Shown here: positions 11,231 to 21,890 of the stretch, one piece after another
Numbering within the stretch: position 1 is the stretch's first letter
Layout: every line of letters begins with the position of its first letter
From: Zerene cesonia
Lineage: Eukaryota; Arthropoda; Insecta; Lepidoptera; Pieridae
Reading direction: 5' to 3'
DNA: 64,000 nucleotides
Assembly: GCF_012273895.1 (NCBI RefSeq)
Contig: NC_052116.1
Coordinates: 7,874,001 to 7,938,000, forward strand
Made by a program: the position numbers and the translations under genes
Notes under the pieces: generated by a model
The model's input: the letters and a program-made list of their open reading frames with translations, nothing else
Told to the model about the DNA's origin: nothing
Database searches by the model: none

Positions 11231-11720
11231 TTTCATAATGCAGCCTTAAAACAACATTTCCAACTCTAAGAATACTCATCCTGTGGTTGGTTTTATGCAA
11301 TATTTCTCTCATTTAATCATATTATTATCATATTTAATGAAATATCTATTCAAAATATTTGTACAGCATAGTCTCAGTCTTCATTGAAACTATATTTTAA
11401 CGCGAATGGTTAACACAATTCAATGAAATTATTGCTCAACACATTATTCAAAAGCACACTACTATTCACATAATCGCTTGTGTTAGTTTCTTTTTTGGAA
11501 ACCACAATTGAAACTGTATTGTATTTCTAAATTCAATTGTCGCTATATATTGTTAAATTTATTTCGGATTTCGTATTGGATATAGATTATAGGGATAAAA
11601 ATGATTCGATGAATAATATTAGGTAGGTGGGTAGATATTTTGATTAAACGATCGTGATTATGAATTATTTTCACTTTGACGTCTAAAATGTTAAGCCCTA
11701 ATCATACTTCATACTACATA
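11231..11720. other. AT-rich stretch, nothing recognised
   Basis: No repeat ends or coding-like frames seen between a HelC and a HelB copy. Confidence 0.5.
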
Positions 11721-11933
11721 CTATTACATTATTATTATAAATATGAAAGTTTGTCTGTTTGGATGTTTGTCCGTTAATCACGCTGAAACTACAGAACGGA
11801 TTTTGATGGAATTTGGTACACAGACAGGGTATGAGCTGACTTGGGTGATAGGATACTTTTTATCCCGATTAAATGCTCCCTTGGGATATAACAGGAATTT
11901 TGATATCCGGACGGAGCCAGGACGAGCGTCTAG
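11721..11933 (+). mobile_element. HelB, near complete
   Basis: ATTATTATAAATATGAAAGT, GGATGTTTGTCCGTTAATCA, GGTATGAGCTGACTTGGGTG and ATCCCGATTAAATGCTCCCT lead to CCGGACGGAGCCAGGACGAG and CTAG at 11930-11933 before T. A CCGG-ACGGAG-CCnG hairpin precedes the terminus, as Helitron 3' ends require. The 65-codon frame on it is repeat shadow. Confidence 0.75.
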
Positions 11934-12206
11934 TTATTAATAAATTTATTTCATAAAATCTGCCATTTAATTATTACAACCATAATATATTCCCGCTATT
12001 CTAGGAAGTAATATCAAAAAAAGTTTTCTAGGAAATTGCTTTAAACTTTTATCGTTTAAAGCACACGTTTATCTTATTCGTATTATAATTAAAAACGTGA
12101 ATGATGCTACAATCTGGTAAATCAGACATTTGTGAAACCTTATAGTGTGTATACGAGTACAACATGTTGTATTGTTGTCTTTAATTAATATAAACATATG
12201 TTTATA

Positions 12207-12409
12207 CTAGCTGCGCCCCGCGGTTTCACCCGTATAAGGCCGTATCCCGTTGTAATATTTATATAAAAAGTTGTCTATATGTTATTCCAGTTATCCAGCT
12301 ATCTACGTACCAAATCAATTGCAATCGGTTCAGTAGTTTTTGCGTGAAAGAGCAACAATCACACACACATCCTTACAAACTTTCGCATTTATTTATTATG
12401 TTAGTAGGA
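12207..12409 (-). mobile_element. HelA, near complete
   Basis: On plus, CTAGCTGCGCCCCGCGGTTT then CACCCGTATAAGG at the 3' end and CATCCTTACAAACTTTCGCA ending in TTAGTAGGA at the 5' end. On minus it starts TC after A and ends CTAG before T. The GCGG/CCGC hairpin is visible but eroded. Confidence 0.8.
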
Positions 12410-12814
12410 TTATTAATAAGCAACTTCCCGCCCGCAGCATCGCCTTCGCTTCGCTTCGTTTCTTGAAAATTTCCATGGAAATGATTTATTTCATCGCGGC
12501 AACTTAATCCAGACAATAAATGATTACATATAACCACTCCGTTGGGACGCTAGAGAATAATAAACAAACACACTTTTGAATTAATGCATTTTCAAAAATT
12601 CAGAACAAAACAACTTCACCCATTTTCAAAAACTCTTTCACCTTTATAAAGGCGCAAAGCTGAATTTTCACAGAGTGACATAGGATACACTTTCTTAAGT
12701 TTTTATCTTAGGTCACAACGACAAATTTTGCCTAGTTTTTGCTTCTTGAATTATCTTAGCAACACATTAGCAATACACTCGATGCTCATCAGAAGTAATA
12801 TAAAATCATTATGT

Positions 12815-12990
12815 TTCGCTACGAAATTAAAGACTTTTAAACACGATTTATTCATTATTTTATTAACCCGACGTATCGAACACTTTACAGCGAGCGTCGC
12901 GAGCGATACTCTCCTAATATGTCTAGCATTAAAAAGTCTTTAATTTCTAAATGTATAATGCTCTCGCAAAATCAAACACAAGAAAATACT
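12815..12990. mobile_element. FoldE foldback copy
   Basis: FoldE core (ACACGATTTATTCATTATTT, TTAACCCGACGTATCGAACA, CTTTACAGCGAGCGTCGCG) is followed by an inverted FoldE 5' part (AAAAAGTCTTTAATTTCTAA, then CTCGCAAAATCAAACACAAG). The 18-base arms at 12823-12840 and about 12932-12949 are complementary. Overlapping frames are shadows. Confidence 0.6.
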
Positions 12991-13536
12991 ATTATATTTC
13001 GCTTCAAACTGATAAAGAAAAATCTAAATAATACAAATTGTTCTAACACTCTTAATACGTCATTAATAGACCAACGTAAAAATCCAAAAAAATCCTTTAA
13101 AAGATAAAGTATTATTATTTCAATTGATGCTTAATACATGCAAGGACAAGCGTAATATCTTTCTAAAGTCAAAGGAAAGAGAGCAAAACATCCAATGTCG
13201 GCATTTACGAAATTCCTAGAGCAATTTGGGTAAAAATTGCGAGCTCCACGGTACACGCGTTAGCAACAAAGCACCGTGTGTAAAATAAAACAGCTTTTGG
13301 CGGGAAATATGCGATTTACAGTTTCCACGTAACGGTTTTTACATTCAGGAAACTGATTCAAAGTTTTTCATTGATGCTAAATTACGGGTTGCGTATTAAA
13401 CAAAGTTTTTCGCGCAGTTTTTTCACGCGTTTATAATGGAAATCTTTTTGTTTATATCTCCCTACGGTAACATGATTCCAATGTAACGGTAAAGTATGAA
13501 ATTCTTAAAAGCTATTTTTGTATAGCAATGTTATAT
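12991..13536. other. Moderately GC-balanced stretch, possibly unique
   Basis: TTTTGGCGGGAAA at 13295-13307 fits a palindromic E2F site. ACACGCGTTAGCAAC and TCACGCGTTTATAATGG are other CpG-bearing patches. No coding frame or repeat terminus recognised. Confidence 0.35.
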
Positions 13537-13720
13537 TCTACTATCATAAACGCGAAAGTTTGTAAGTATTGATAAACGTATGGATGTTTGTTACAACTTC
13601 ACGCGAAAATAGCTTATCGTATCTGTATGAAGATTGGTACAGAAATAGGTAATAGTCTGGACTAGCATAGACTACTTTTTACCCGAGTACCAGGCGGGTG
13701 ACGCCACGGATTACAGCTAG
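13537..13720 (+). mobile_element. Hel-like element with intact 3' CTAG
   Basis: CTACTATCATAAACGCGAAA then GTTTGTAAG at the left. GGCGGGTGACGCCACGGATT then ACAGCTAG at 13713-13720, followed by T, at the right. GGCG/CGCC can form the subterminal hairpin. It is related to HelA at the 3' end. Confidence 0.65.
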
Positions 13721-13859
13721 TGTGCCATTATAACAATGGATTTTTTTGTAAAAACATATTTTTTTGAACCTATATTACTGCTAAAAGCTATTATTATTTG
13801 AGTATACAAAATTATTATATTATCAAATCAGTGACTTTTTATGCCATATTTTAAGGAAT

Positions 13860-13916
13860 AAGGTTATGATCTTCTTCGTAATATGATCTTTGATAAATTC
13901 GTAATATGATAACCTT
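13860..13916. repeat. Small inverted and direct repeats
   Basis: AAGGTTAT (13860-13867) and ATAACCTT (13909-13916) are inverted. TCGTAATATGAT occurs twice in between. A short cruciform is possible. No family recognised. Confidence 0.3.
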
Positions 13917-14101
13917 TGTCAATATCTCTGCTCCATAATTAAATTATACGATTTATTCTATCTTTACTATCTAATCTACATAATTATAATCCCTACTTAT
14001 TTCTATGTATGTATATATACAATATTCGTGCCTCAGTATTAGTTTCCATACTTCTCAGAAAGGGTGGACCGGTGTTTTTTGGATTTTTTGTGAATATCGG
14101 G

Positions 14102-14119
14102 TAGGTTAGGTTAGGTTAG
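14102..14119. repeat. Short telomere-like TTAGG tract
   Basis: TAGGTTAGGTTAGGTTAG is about three and a half units of the insect telomere repeat. A similar short tract is at 40815-40828. Such short tracts can arise by chance or by break repair. Confidence 0.4.
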
Positions 14120-14574
14120 CCAACATCTATTTTTTCTCACCACTAACAGATAAGAGTAAAGCAGAACAGCGTATACTGGGACCGCAAGTAATAAACGAGA
14201 GACTATTATTTGATAAGCTCATACATATAAATGATAATTCTTATTTATTAAACTGAATTCTCTTAGGTCTTCAGAAGTTAGTACTCTTGACAAGGGGATA
14301 ATGCCTTGAAACTAGTTCCATAATCAAATAACGCGAGAACGCTGAAATTCATCCGAAATCTGAACAATACAGTTACACGTGCCGAATCGGACTAAATAGT
14401 ACAAATGTAACTTTCCCCATTTCATTGGCATGTCCATGCGAATTTTTAAGGAGCAAAACTTCGGAAATGCAGAAGTATTTTTTTTAAATAGCGCTTTTGA
14501 AGTAGTCCTTTTAATTAATTTCAAAACTCAATTACCTTTTGAATAATTGTTTTAAAGGTCTAATCTTTTGTTCC

Positions 14575-14765
14575 ATATCCCAAGCTTGTGACCCTATTAC
14601 TAGGACTTCTCTGTCCATGTGTATGATTGTCTGTCCGTCTGTCACCACGCTGTATCTAATGTACCGTATTATAAACACGGATGAAATTATCGGAGATGAT
14701 GAATTAGCCGCTATAACAACGTATAATAGGAAATCGAGGATAAACAACAGTTGGCAAGAATCGCG
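14575..14765 (+). repeat. Lepidopteran dispersed repeat (RepF)
   Basis: TTGTCTGTCCGTCTGTCACC, ACGCTGTATCTAATGTACCG and GCCGCTATAACAACGTATAA resemble a repeat that recurs in Lepidoptera. A second copy lies near 58150-58380. The 71- and 82-codon frames here lie within it. Confidence 0.45.
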
Positions 14766-14790
14766 AGACCAACTCGAACTTGACTAGTTT

Positions 14791-15190
14791 TTATATTGTT
14801 CTCTTCAAAGTCAAACTTAATAACGTTAAACTATATAATCATAGATATCTGAATAAACGCTGAAAATATATTTATTTAAAAACACATAAATAAATATCAA
14901 GAAACGCGTTTGCTTGTGTTTTAAATTAAGTGTAAATTTACTAATAGTTACTTCATAATCCACAAATAATACACACACACACTCACACTTACCTTTGTAT
15001 AACGTATCACATTCACACATTAGTTACCTACTTAACGAACCTTCCAATTATTTAATCTTCCAATGTCTTCGCACGTCATTCTATTAGCAATCGCTAATTA
15101 ATATTTGAATTCAAAGATAAATTAATTAATTGAGTTGCACAAAAATGATATTAATAAGATCAATCACTATAGATTAATGAAAAGGTCCCC
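14791..15190. other. AT-rich stretch with short CA tract
   Basis: ACACACACACACTCACACTT near 14972-14990; the rest is A/T runs. Nothing else recognised. Confidence 0.5.
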
Positions 15191-15345
15191 AGTAAGTGCT
15201 CCGTACTTATCCAACTTCAAAGGGATATTTCTCAGCAGTCCTTTGAATGTAAAGATTTTCTAAAGTAGATCCAGTCTTTGATTTTAGCGTAAGAGTCTGC
15301 GGCGATGTTGGGGGTCTTGACTTGAAACTAGATTTGAAGTGTAAT

Positions 15346-15350
15346 GTATA

Positions 15351-15381
<31 letters not shown>

Positions 15382-15386
15382 TTTTT
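15346..15386. repeat. TA microsatellite with poly-T
   Basis: An uninterrupted TA dinucleotide run is followed by a run of about 15 T. The reverse frame MRTFVLPP... reads across it as poly-Tyr-Ile and is not a gene. Confidence 0.9.
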
Positions 15387-15551
15387 GGTCGACACAAATG
15401 GTGGAAGGACAAATGTTCGCAATGTTTGTTTGTATTTTAATAATATAATATTTTATTTTATAAGTAATATATAATAGTACATTTTTATTAATTTAGTATG
15501 TAATAACATACGAGTATTATATACATTGGTGTATTGAAATTCTCAGAGGCC

Positions 15552-15602
15552 AAAAATACAGTCGAAATGAGAAACTTTTTGTTTTTCAAGTCGGTTAAAT
15601 TT
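15552..15602. repeat. Short dispersed repeat (RepG)
   Basis: TACAGTCGAAATGAGAAACT and TTTCAAGTCGGTTAAATTTT resemble TACAGTCGAATTGATAACCC and TTTGAAGTCGGTTGAGAAC at 28686-28730. A weaker copy is near 61940. It is a common lepidopteran tract of unknown origin. Confidence 0.4.
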
Positions 15603-15712
15603 TAGGCATTTGATCTTTTTCGTACGGCTGTTTATTTCTACGAAAACCTTAGTCCTATTATTATATTTCTTATTCTATTTATATATTTTTTATGAAGGTG
15701 TTTATAACACTA

Positions 15713-15898
15713 CTAGCATACCCGGCCACGCGTTGCTGTGGCTGAGTAATAATTAAAAATATTGAGATTATAAATATTGGGATAATTAATCGAAATAGAA
15801 ATCTTAAGTTGGACAAAATTACACATCATAATCGGTTGAGTTGGCGAAGAGTTCATTAGGAACATACATCTGACACTGTATTTTTATATATTAAGATA
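15713..15898 (-). mobile_element. Hel-like element, GC end at left
   Basis: CTAGCATACCCGGCCACGCG then TTGCTGTGGC at 15713-15742 is the reversed 3' end of another lepidopteran Hel-like family. The body is AT-rich, with TCGGTTGAGTTGGCGAAGAG, and fades near 15898. Confidence 0.5.
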
Positions 15899-16066
15899 AT
15901 TACGTGTCAAAATTCCTACAACGGAATGATCAAATATCAAACAAAATCATACAATCGATCAACTGTCACATACTACAATTAATTATATGTTCAAAATTAA
16001 CCGTTAATGAGACTCATTAGGGATATCAGTTTAATGACATCTAGTAAAATTTGTTTGACAAAAGTG

Positions 16067-16232
16067 AGGAGCGGTAGCTCAGTGGTTAGGATCTTGGCTT
16101 GAATCAAAAGCCGTAATTCGAGTCCTGACGCGCGAAGGACCCGATGATATAAATTGATTTTTCATTTTATCTGCATATTATTTTCATCACCACGGTTCGT
16201 AACTGTGAAGGAAAACACCGTGAGGAAACCAG
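16067..16232 (+). mobile_element. SINE-B 5' half, tail missing
   Basis: AGGAGCGGTAGCTCAGTGGT (A box), ATTCGAGTCCTGAC (B-box region), then ATAAATTGATTTTTCATTTT, ACTGTGAAGGAAAACACCG and TGAGGAAACC. The copy stops before the CCCAGCAGTGGGAA part. It runs into a SINE-C copy about 30-50 bp downstream. Confidence 0.65.
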
Positions 16233-16261
16233 CACGGTGAATCCCCCCAATGACACCCCCA

Positions 16262-16389
16262 AATTTTAGAATAGAGAGGTGGGATCAAGGGTGGCCGAGA
16301 AGCGAGGAGTTGCTATGGTTTGGCAAAAATACGTGGGTTCGAATCCCGCCTCGTGATCAAATTTTTTCTATACTTTAAAAATTTCTCAT
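16262..16389 (+). mobile_element. SINE-C with well-kept tRNA fold
   Basis: The tRNA-like part at about 16283-16353 has acceptor halves TCAAGGG and CTCGTGA, TGGCCGAG at the D arm, and a T arm GTGGG-TTCGAAT-CCCGC (16333-16349). A conserved AT-rich tail (TGATCAAATTTTTTCTATAC) follows. There is no 3' CCA, no good anticodon arm and a long tail, so I read it as a SINE and not a tRNA gene. Confidence 0.7.
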
Positions 16390-16724
16390 TATTTCCATTA
16401 TTACAATATCGTATCGATGGAACTCGGCCTTTGTTAAATTTAAATTTTAGTTTTATATAGCACTCTCTCTCTCATCTCTTCGCTGTTAATCGACTAAGTA
16501 AGTGATTAATTAACATTCTTTAAAATGGTTAAAGCATAAAAATTATAAGGTATAATAAAGTCGCTTATTCCCGCGGTAATACTTTTAAAAATCAAAGCAT
16601 ACATACATACACACGCCGAAAGCAACTTTGCTTCTATCTAGTGAGTATCATATCCGACCTAATTTCCACATACTAATATATATAAATAATAAGACAATAA
16701 TATATTATAATAGTTAAAAAAAAC

Positions 16725-16985
16725 TAAAAAACACGCTTTTATCATATTTTGCAAATTGAAAAATGGAATAATTTTATCAAATTAGTGTATTGTCATCGGT
16801 CCTCAATAAATCTACAAAGTTTGAACGAAATCTGGCCGTTTAAAGTGGGTCAAAATCGCGCCCAAAGAAGTCGGTTACAAACAAACATAGAGGTGAAGCT
16901 AATAAAAAGCGTGTAAAAAAGCACGCGACAAAATAATATACGTCCCTCACGCTACACGTAGTGAAGGAGAAAATGGGACGGCTAG
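16725..16985 (+). mobile_element. Hel-like element, CTAG end at right
   Basis: ACAAAGTTTGAACGAAATCT, AAAGTGGGTCAAAATCGCGC and AAGAAGTCGGTTACAAAC form a familiar lepidopteran repeat. It ends GGGACGG then CTAG (16982-16985) before T. The left boundary is approximate. Confidence 0.5.
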
Positions 16986-17719
16986 TAAGTAATCGGATTA
17001 TGTTCATCCAGGTTACAAGGCAATGACTTTATTCGCTAGACTTATATCGGATTTGAGATACTTTTATCGCGATACCTGGCGGTTTCTCTTATAATTCACG
17101 ATTTATAGCCTTTTACGTTTTAGTTATAATCATTTTAAGTGGTCGAGATTGCCGTGGGTTTTTTGTATAATTTTTATATAAGATTGAAGAAAATATCAAA
17201 ATATAATAAGGTATATTTCGATCCTAAATATCCCAAAATTTTATTTTATGTCTCTTATTATTATGTTGATTCACATTAAAAACATGCTTGTTACCTTAAC
17301 ATGTTCATTTTACCTCAAAATCCAATTAAAAATGACTATAAAACTTCCCGAACGCTTTTAAAATTAATTGAACATCGCCCTACGATCTAGTTATTAAATA
17401 ATTCAGTGAAAAAGGGCGGATATCGCTGGAGCCAACGTTTTCGACTATATAGTGAATAAGTTATAAGCTGTTTCGTTAATGGTCAAACTTTGCAAATACG
17501 CTCTGCCAGTGCCGGTTCTGGGGTGCCGCAGTGGGGTGCTGGCTCTAGGCGCCAGATCGTAAAAGGCGCCAAATTATAAAACGCAACAGATGACACCTAT
17601 TTTCATTTAAAAGAATGTATTGTATTCATAGATATTCATCTGATTAGTAGAACAAAAGTCATGAAACTAAATTGTCCAAACTTATACAAAGTACACGTAA
17701 GGAATGATTGAATTATTTA

Positions 17720-18070
17720 ATCTTTCGTTTTATAGCTTTGCAATGCTTTATAAATGAGATATTTTTAAAGCATAGAAATGATTAAATTTCTTTAAGAATT
17801 AAATAATAAAACCAATAATTAAATTTAACAATGGCCGCGTTCCATCCATATTGTAATCATTAAAATAAGGTTTCATATTGGTTGAGATGGTTCTTAAACA
17901 TCTCAATAGATGGCGTGAGGTGCCCCTAGGCACATATAACCGAAAGAGTTGAAGAAATTCGATTGCTGAGGCGGGATCACGGGTGGCCGTTGGCCGGCTA
18001 GTCGTTGCTACGGTTTGGCAAAATACGCGATACGAATGTGATAATTTTTCTTTAAAAACTTTAAATATAT
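17720..18070 (+). mobile_element. Diverged long SINE-C-type element with inverted left arm
   Basis: The left part (17725-17785: CGTTTTATAGCTTTGCAATG, CTTTATAAATGAGATATTTT) matches the left arm of the insertion at 41004. The right part (17972-18055) is a decayed SINE-C tRNA head GATCACGGGTGGCC plus TTGCTACGGTTTGGCAAAAT and the tail GTGATAATTTTTCTTTAAAA. TTGAGATG/CATCTCAA (17882-17906) forms an internal hairpin. This gives an ungapped model, about 350 bp, of the gapped element. Confidence 0.45.
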
Positions 18071-18079
18071 TTTTAAATA

Positions 18080-18830
18080 TTATGATATTACCGTTTTGAT
18101 CAAATGAGAACTACCAGCTAGTGTGAGCCTTATACAAGCTACAGCCGGCGCTGTGCTGTGTGCCGTACGTGCTCCGTTTATTTAGCATTTGTTATAATAC
18201 TCAGACTAGAAGTGAATTAGCTGGTGTGTACGAAGAATGGGGTTTATTCGATAAGAGAGTTTATAATGTGATTTAAGGACGACATTTTTGCGGAATATTT
18301 TTGTTTATTTAGCAGATTTTTTAAGTCTGATGCAGGTGATACCAGGGCTAGCGAGTTTAATATAAAGCTGCTGTGGAGATTAATGTGTTTCTGAAAAAAA
18401 GGAGATGAAACCTCCATAAATATTCAATATAAATTACAATGTAACTTTGTGTACGCAATCTCGAGTTTATAATATAATAACTCTTGGTCCCCTTTAAAAA
18501 TAAACATAAAAAATACGATCAACTTTCTTATTTACTCGTTAACAACATCCTTTTTTTGTTAACTTTTTTAAATTATGAATCCGTAACAACGAAAAATTTG
18601 AATACTGCATTAATGATTAACCATCACATTCAAATTTGAAGGTCTATATACAGAAAAGTTCAAAATTTATTTCAATTAAAAAACATAACGAAAATGTCTT
18701 TAACAAATTACAAAAATATTCCAATAGTTTCGTACATATTTAATTAAAAAAATGTTATTTCATTTCCACAATACGTCACGAAAATACAACAATTCGTACT
18801 GTCAAAATAAAAGCGAGATTGTCTACGGCT
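18080..18830. other. AT-rich stretch, nothing recognised
   Basis: Starts with CAGCCGGCGCTGTGCTGTGT near 18143, a small GC patch, and is otherwise A/T-rich. No gene seen. Confidence 0.45.
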
Positions 18831-18890
18831 CGTAGAAATGCCATACGCTACGACGTAGCGCTACGAGCCACAAGAGCTACGAGAATATTC
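18831..18890. repeat. Cluster of CTACG/CGTAG motifs
   Basis: Within 60 bp: CTACGGCTCGTAG, the perfect-arm palindrome GCTACG-A-CGTAGC (18847-18859), GCTACGAGC and GAGCTACGAG. Alternating orientations could pair in several ways. Family unknown. Confidence 0.4.
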
Positions 18891-19646
18891 ACACCCCACT
18901 TTAGCTACCAGAAAGGTTGTTGAAACGCAATATTTTCCTTTCTGAAGTTACTATGGTACCTAAATTTACATTTGGGTCTGTAAAATAACATAATATATCG
19001 TATGGAACATAAATCTAATGTTTTATCGAAAGCTTTCTTATCTATCTTCCAAAAAACTCTGATGTTTACTGATAAAGAGTAGATGAAATAAATTTAGGAA
19101 AGGACTGGGAAGCCTTGACCTTCACACTTTCATATACTAATAATTTGAGAGGGATTCTCACAATGTAATACTAATTCGCCCGCTCATATTCATGTCAAAT
19201 AAATAATAATTTAATTTGCATGAAATTGTTTCCAAATATAGGAAACCGTTCCCAATCTCAATAAAGATCTCAATAAAGAGTTATATTGTGTGCTTTACAT
19301 GTTGGTATACCTACAGACATACATGGAGATTAAAGAAAAAACTTATGAAGTAAAATCACCAACAGAAAACGAAACCATAGCAATCATATGATTAAAAAAT
19401 ACAATTAAATGCCACAAATCTTAATTAATTACAAATGACCAATAAGCAACGTCACATCGTTTCCCCATTTCGAATTCCGTATGACGTCACGTTGGTTTAA
19501 CAAATTTCTAATTGACGTTCCCGCGTTTCATTAGCGTCATCAACAGATAGCCAGCAAAGCATTTGTATTTACACCGAAGCGTAGATATTAACGTAAAGCT
19601 ATATCATATTATATATAATCCCGTGTGTAAAAACTTAATAAAATAC

Positions 19647-19963
19647 ATGGCCCCTATCCTTTTCCTTTCCCTTGCCAGTTCTATTTCTATTCTTCTAGTC
19701 AATCCTTTCTTAATCTCTAGTATTTCTTTGTGTTTGATTTCACGCAAGTATATACATTTAGAAATTAAAAATTTTTTAACGGATTTTAAACGCGATTTAT
19801 TCATTATATTATTAACCCGACGTTTCGAACACTTTACAGCGAGCGTGGTCACAGGGAGACTTTCTTAATGTCTTTCAAATTTGAAGTCGGCATTCCATTT
19901 GTAGACACGTAAGGTCTGCAATCGACCTTATGCCTCTCCAAATGTTGTGTATGTGTAAAAAAA
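19647..19963 (+). mobile_element. RepD broken by a FoldE insertion
   Basis: RepD reads GCCCCTATCCTTTTCC, CTATTCTTCTAGTCAATCC up to TTTCTTAAT (19706-19714). It resumes at TTTCTTAAT (19861-19869) with TTTGAAGTCGGCATTCC and GTAAGGTCTGCAATCGACCT. The 9-bp direct repeat is the target-site duplication. The 3' end is truncated into an A-rich run at about 19957. Confidence 0.75.
19715..19860 (+). mobile_element. FoldE, complete 146-bp insertion
   Basis: Exactly bounded by the 9-bp duplication. It begins CTCTAGTATTTCTTTGTGTT, runs through TTTTAACGGATTTTAAACGC and TTAACCCGACGTTTCGAACA, and ends GTGGTCACAGGGAGAC. There are no terminal inverted repeats and no long A tail, so its mobilising enzyme is unclear. 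The 101- and 82-codon frames here are shadows. Confidence 0.7.
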
Positions 19964-19999
19964 AGTAAAAAAAAACTACACGATTTGTGAAAGAATTGA

Positions 20000-20748
20000 G
20001 GGAAATTCAACAAATGAGGTTTTATAAGTCTCCTGCCGCTTCAGAACTGTAAATTTAAAAAACTAAATTAATAACTTACGTAAATAACCTATAAAAAGCT
20101 GGATGAAAAAGAGCTAAATTACCTGCTAAAGCGTTAATACGGCTACTAATAAGATTCTAATGAAAGTTTTATATTATCCGTAAGAAAAAGTACTTACTCA
20201 TCATAATTTTATTCGCTTCATTTTAAAGGCGAATTTTTTACATTAATCTGAATAGCTAAAGGTATAATAATATTCAGAAATTAAGAATTTTTATGCTTAA
20301 AATTATTGCATCTTATTTCATTTTATATTGTTGATGACTCAACATTAAAAAATAAAAACACTAAAATATCGTCGACTCACCACTTCTTTGTTTGCTTGCT
20401 TTGTCATAAAAAACACTACAATTACAACTAAACTCAGATAAATCTTCCCATCCAATGTTAAAGGCCACTTGAAAAACAACAAAAATTAAACTCCAATATG
20501 ATAAAGTTTTCTACATTAGTTCAATATTCTGTGACCTTATTACTCTCGTGGGTGAACCCGATTGTCTTATGTTATTCAAAGTCAAAACTACATTTCACCA
20601 ACGAAAAGTTTTATAAATTAATTACGTACTTTCAGAGTTTTAGATAAACAATTTTTTACTCTCAGGACTACATTAACTACACTACTTTTTGGATTGTAGT
20701 GACTTAAATCAAAATAATAAATGAAGAATTTAGGCGCGGCACACTTAA
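20000..20748. other. AT-rich stretch, nothing recognised
   Basis: A/T runs and no repeat termini. The right edge is the tail of a SINE-B copy. Confidence 0.5.
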
Positions 20749-21003
20749 TTTTCATCATCATCATCATTTTCCCACTGCACGAACACAGCCTTATTAGTTC
20801 AGGCAAAAATCCACCACGCTGACCAAGTGCGAGTTGAACTTTTAATTCTTCACAGGACCCACAATTCACCGTTTGTACAGTATTGATGTGAATAATCATT
20901 TAATTTTTTGCACGCTCGTCCGAGATGGACTACTTGCGGTCTTGAACCCCCACATTTCGCTTTAAGTACGAGGTCCTAACCACTAAGCCACCACTGCGCT
21001 ACA
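20749..21003 (-). mobile_element. SINE-B, full length but diverged
   Basis: Plus strand starts CATCATCATCATCATTTTCC (reversed tail), passes AAAATCCACCACGCTGACCA and ACTTTTAATTCTTCACAGG, and ends TCCTAACCACTAAGCCACCA (reversed A box). The 93-codon frame over it is shadow. Confidence 0.7.
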
Positions 21004-21732
21004 ATAACGAGTATTTAAATAACTCCATACTTATACTAACTGCAAACTCCAAGGAGAGAGATAGAATAAATAAAGTTCAAGAACCCCTGTATAAACTCAT
21101 TTCCAACATCAAATGATGCCCGATCACATCCTAATCTGCTGTATAATCGCATTCACAATTAACCTCGCTTAACTTTAATTAAAAATTAAACTCGGAGCTC
21201 GTAAAAATGTTTAGGAAGGTAATTAGTAATTGCCCTCAACGTTTTATGTTGACATAAAATTTATAATTCCAATAAATTATTTGTTACTATGTTTTTAAAG
21301 GCAATGAATAGCTTTATATGTCGAGGGTTCTTACATGTGTTATGCCCGTGTAAATTTATGTTATCATTAATTAAAATTATGAGGATGTTCTTAATTTGGC
21401 TGCGCCGTTTCATTCGTATAATTATGTTTTAACATTACGTTTCACTTTTGATCATTATAATTTGTATAATCCCATACAGATTTGAATCAAATTGAGAGTA
21501 AATTGAAATTCTAGGAAGTAGAATTTATATGCAATGTAATAATATCAGATCTGTTTAGTTTTTGATTACCCTATATCTATTGCATTATTCCATTTATTAC
21601 TGTAATACCCATATTTTGGAGGGAAGTAAAAATATAATTATATTTCTTACTACTTATACTACTTATATCGCTATCAACACGATATCGTTTTAAAGATTGG
21701 TAATTACTTTTATATAGGATAACGTTTACGAT

Positions 21733-21890
21733 ATGGGGACCTTCAAAAAGAGAGCTTACTCCTTTCTTAAAGGACGGCAACACACACACCGTACCCCTGG
21801 TATTGTGGGTGCAACTGGACGACGTGGAGCACACAACATCAGGTGACCCGTCTGTTCGCTTGCCTGCTCTATCACAAAAAAAGGATAAAA
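21733..21890 (+). mobile_element. RepD-related repeat (variant 3)
   Basis: GGGGACCTTCAAAAAGAGAG, CCTTTCTTAAAGGACGGCAA, CATCAGGTGACCCGTCTGTT and GCTTGCCTGCTCTATCACAA then AAAAA follow a known lepidopteran repeat related to RepD, with an A-rich end. The 110-codon minus frame (21577-21909) largely reads through it. Confidence 0.55.

Noticed and set aside
14102..14119. Interstitial telomere or telomere fusion
   Set aside because: Only about three units here and fewer than three at 40815; too short to mean more than chance or minor repair.
16283..16353. Functional tRNA gene
   Set aside because: The acceptor and T arms are good, but the anticodon arm is poor, the acceptor has a mismatch, and the tail and other copies mark it as a SINE.
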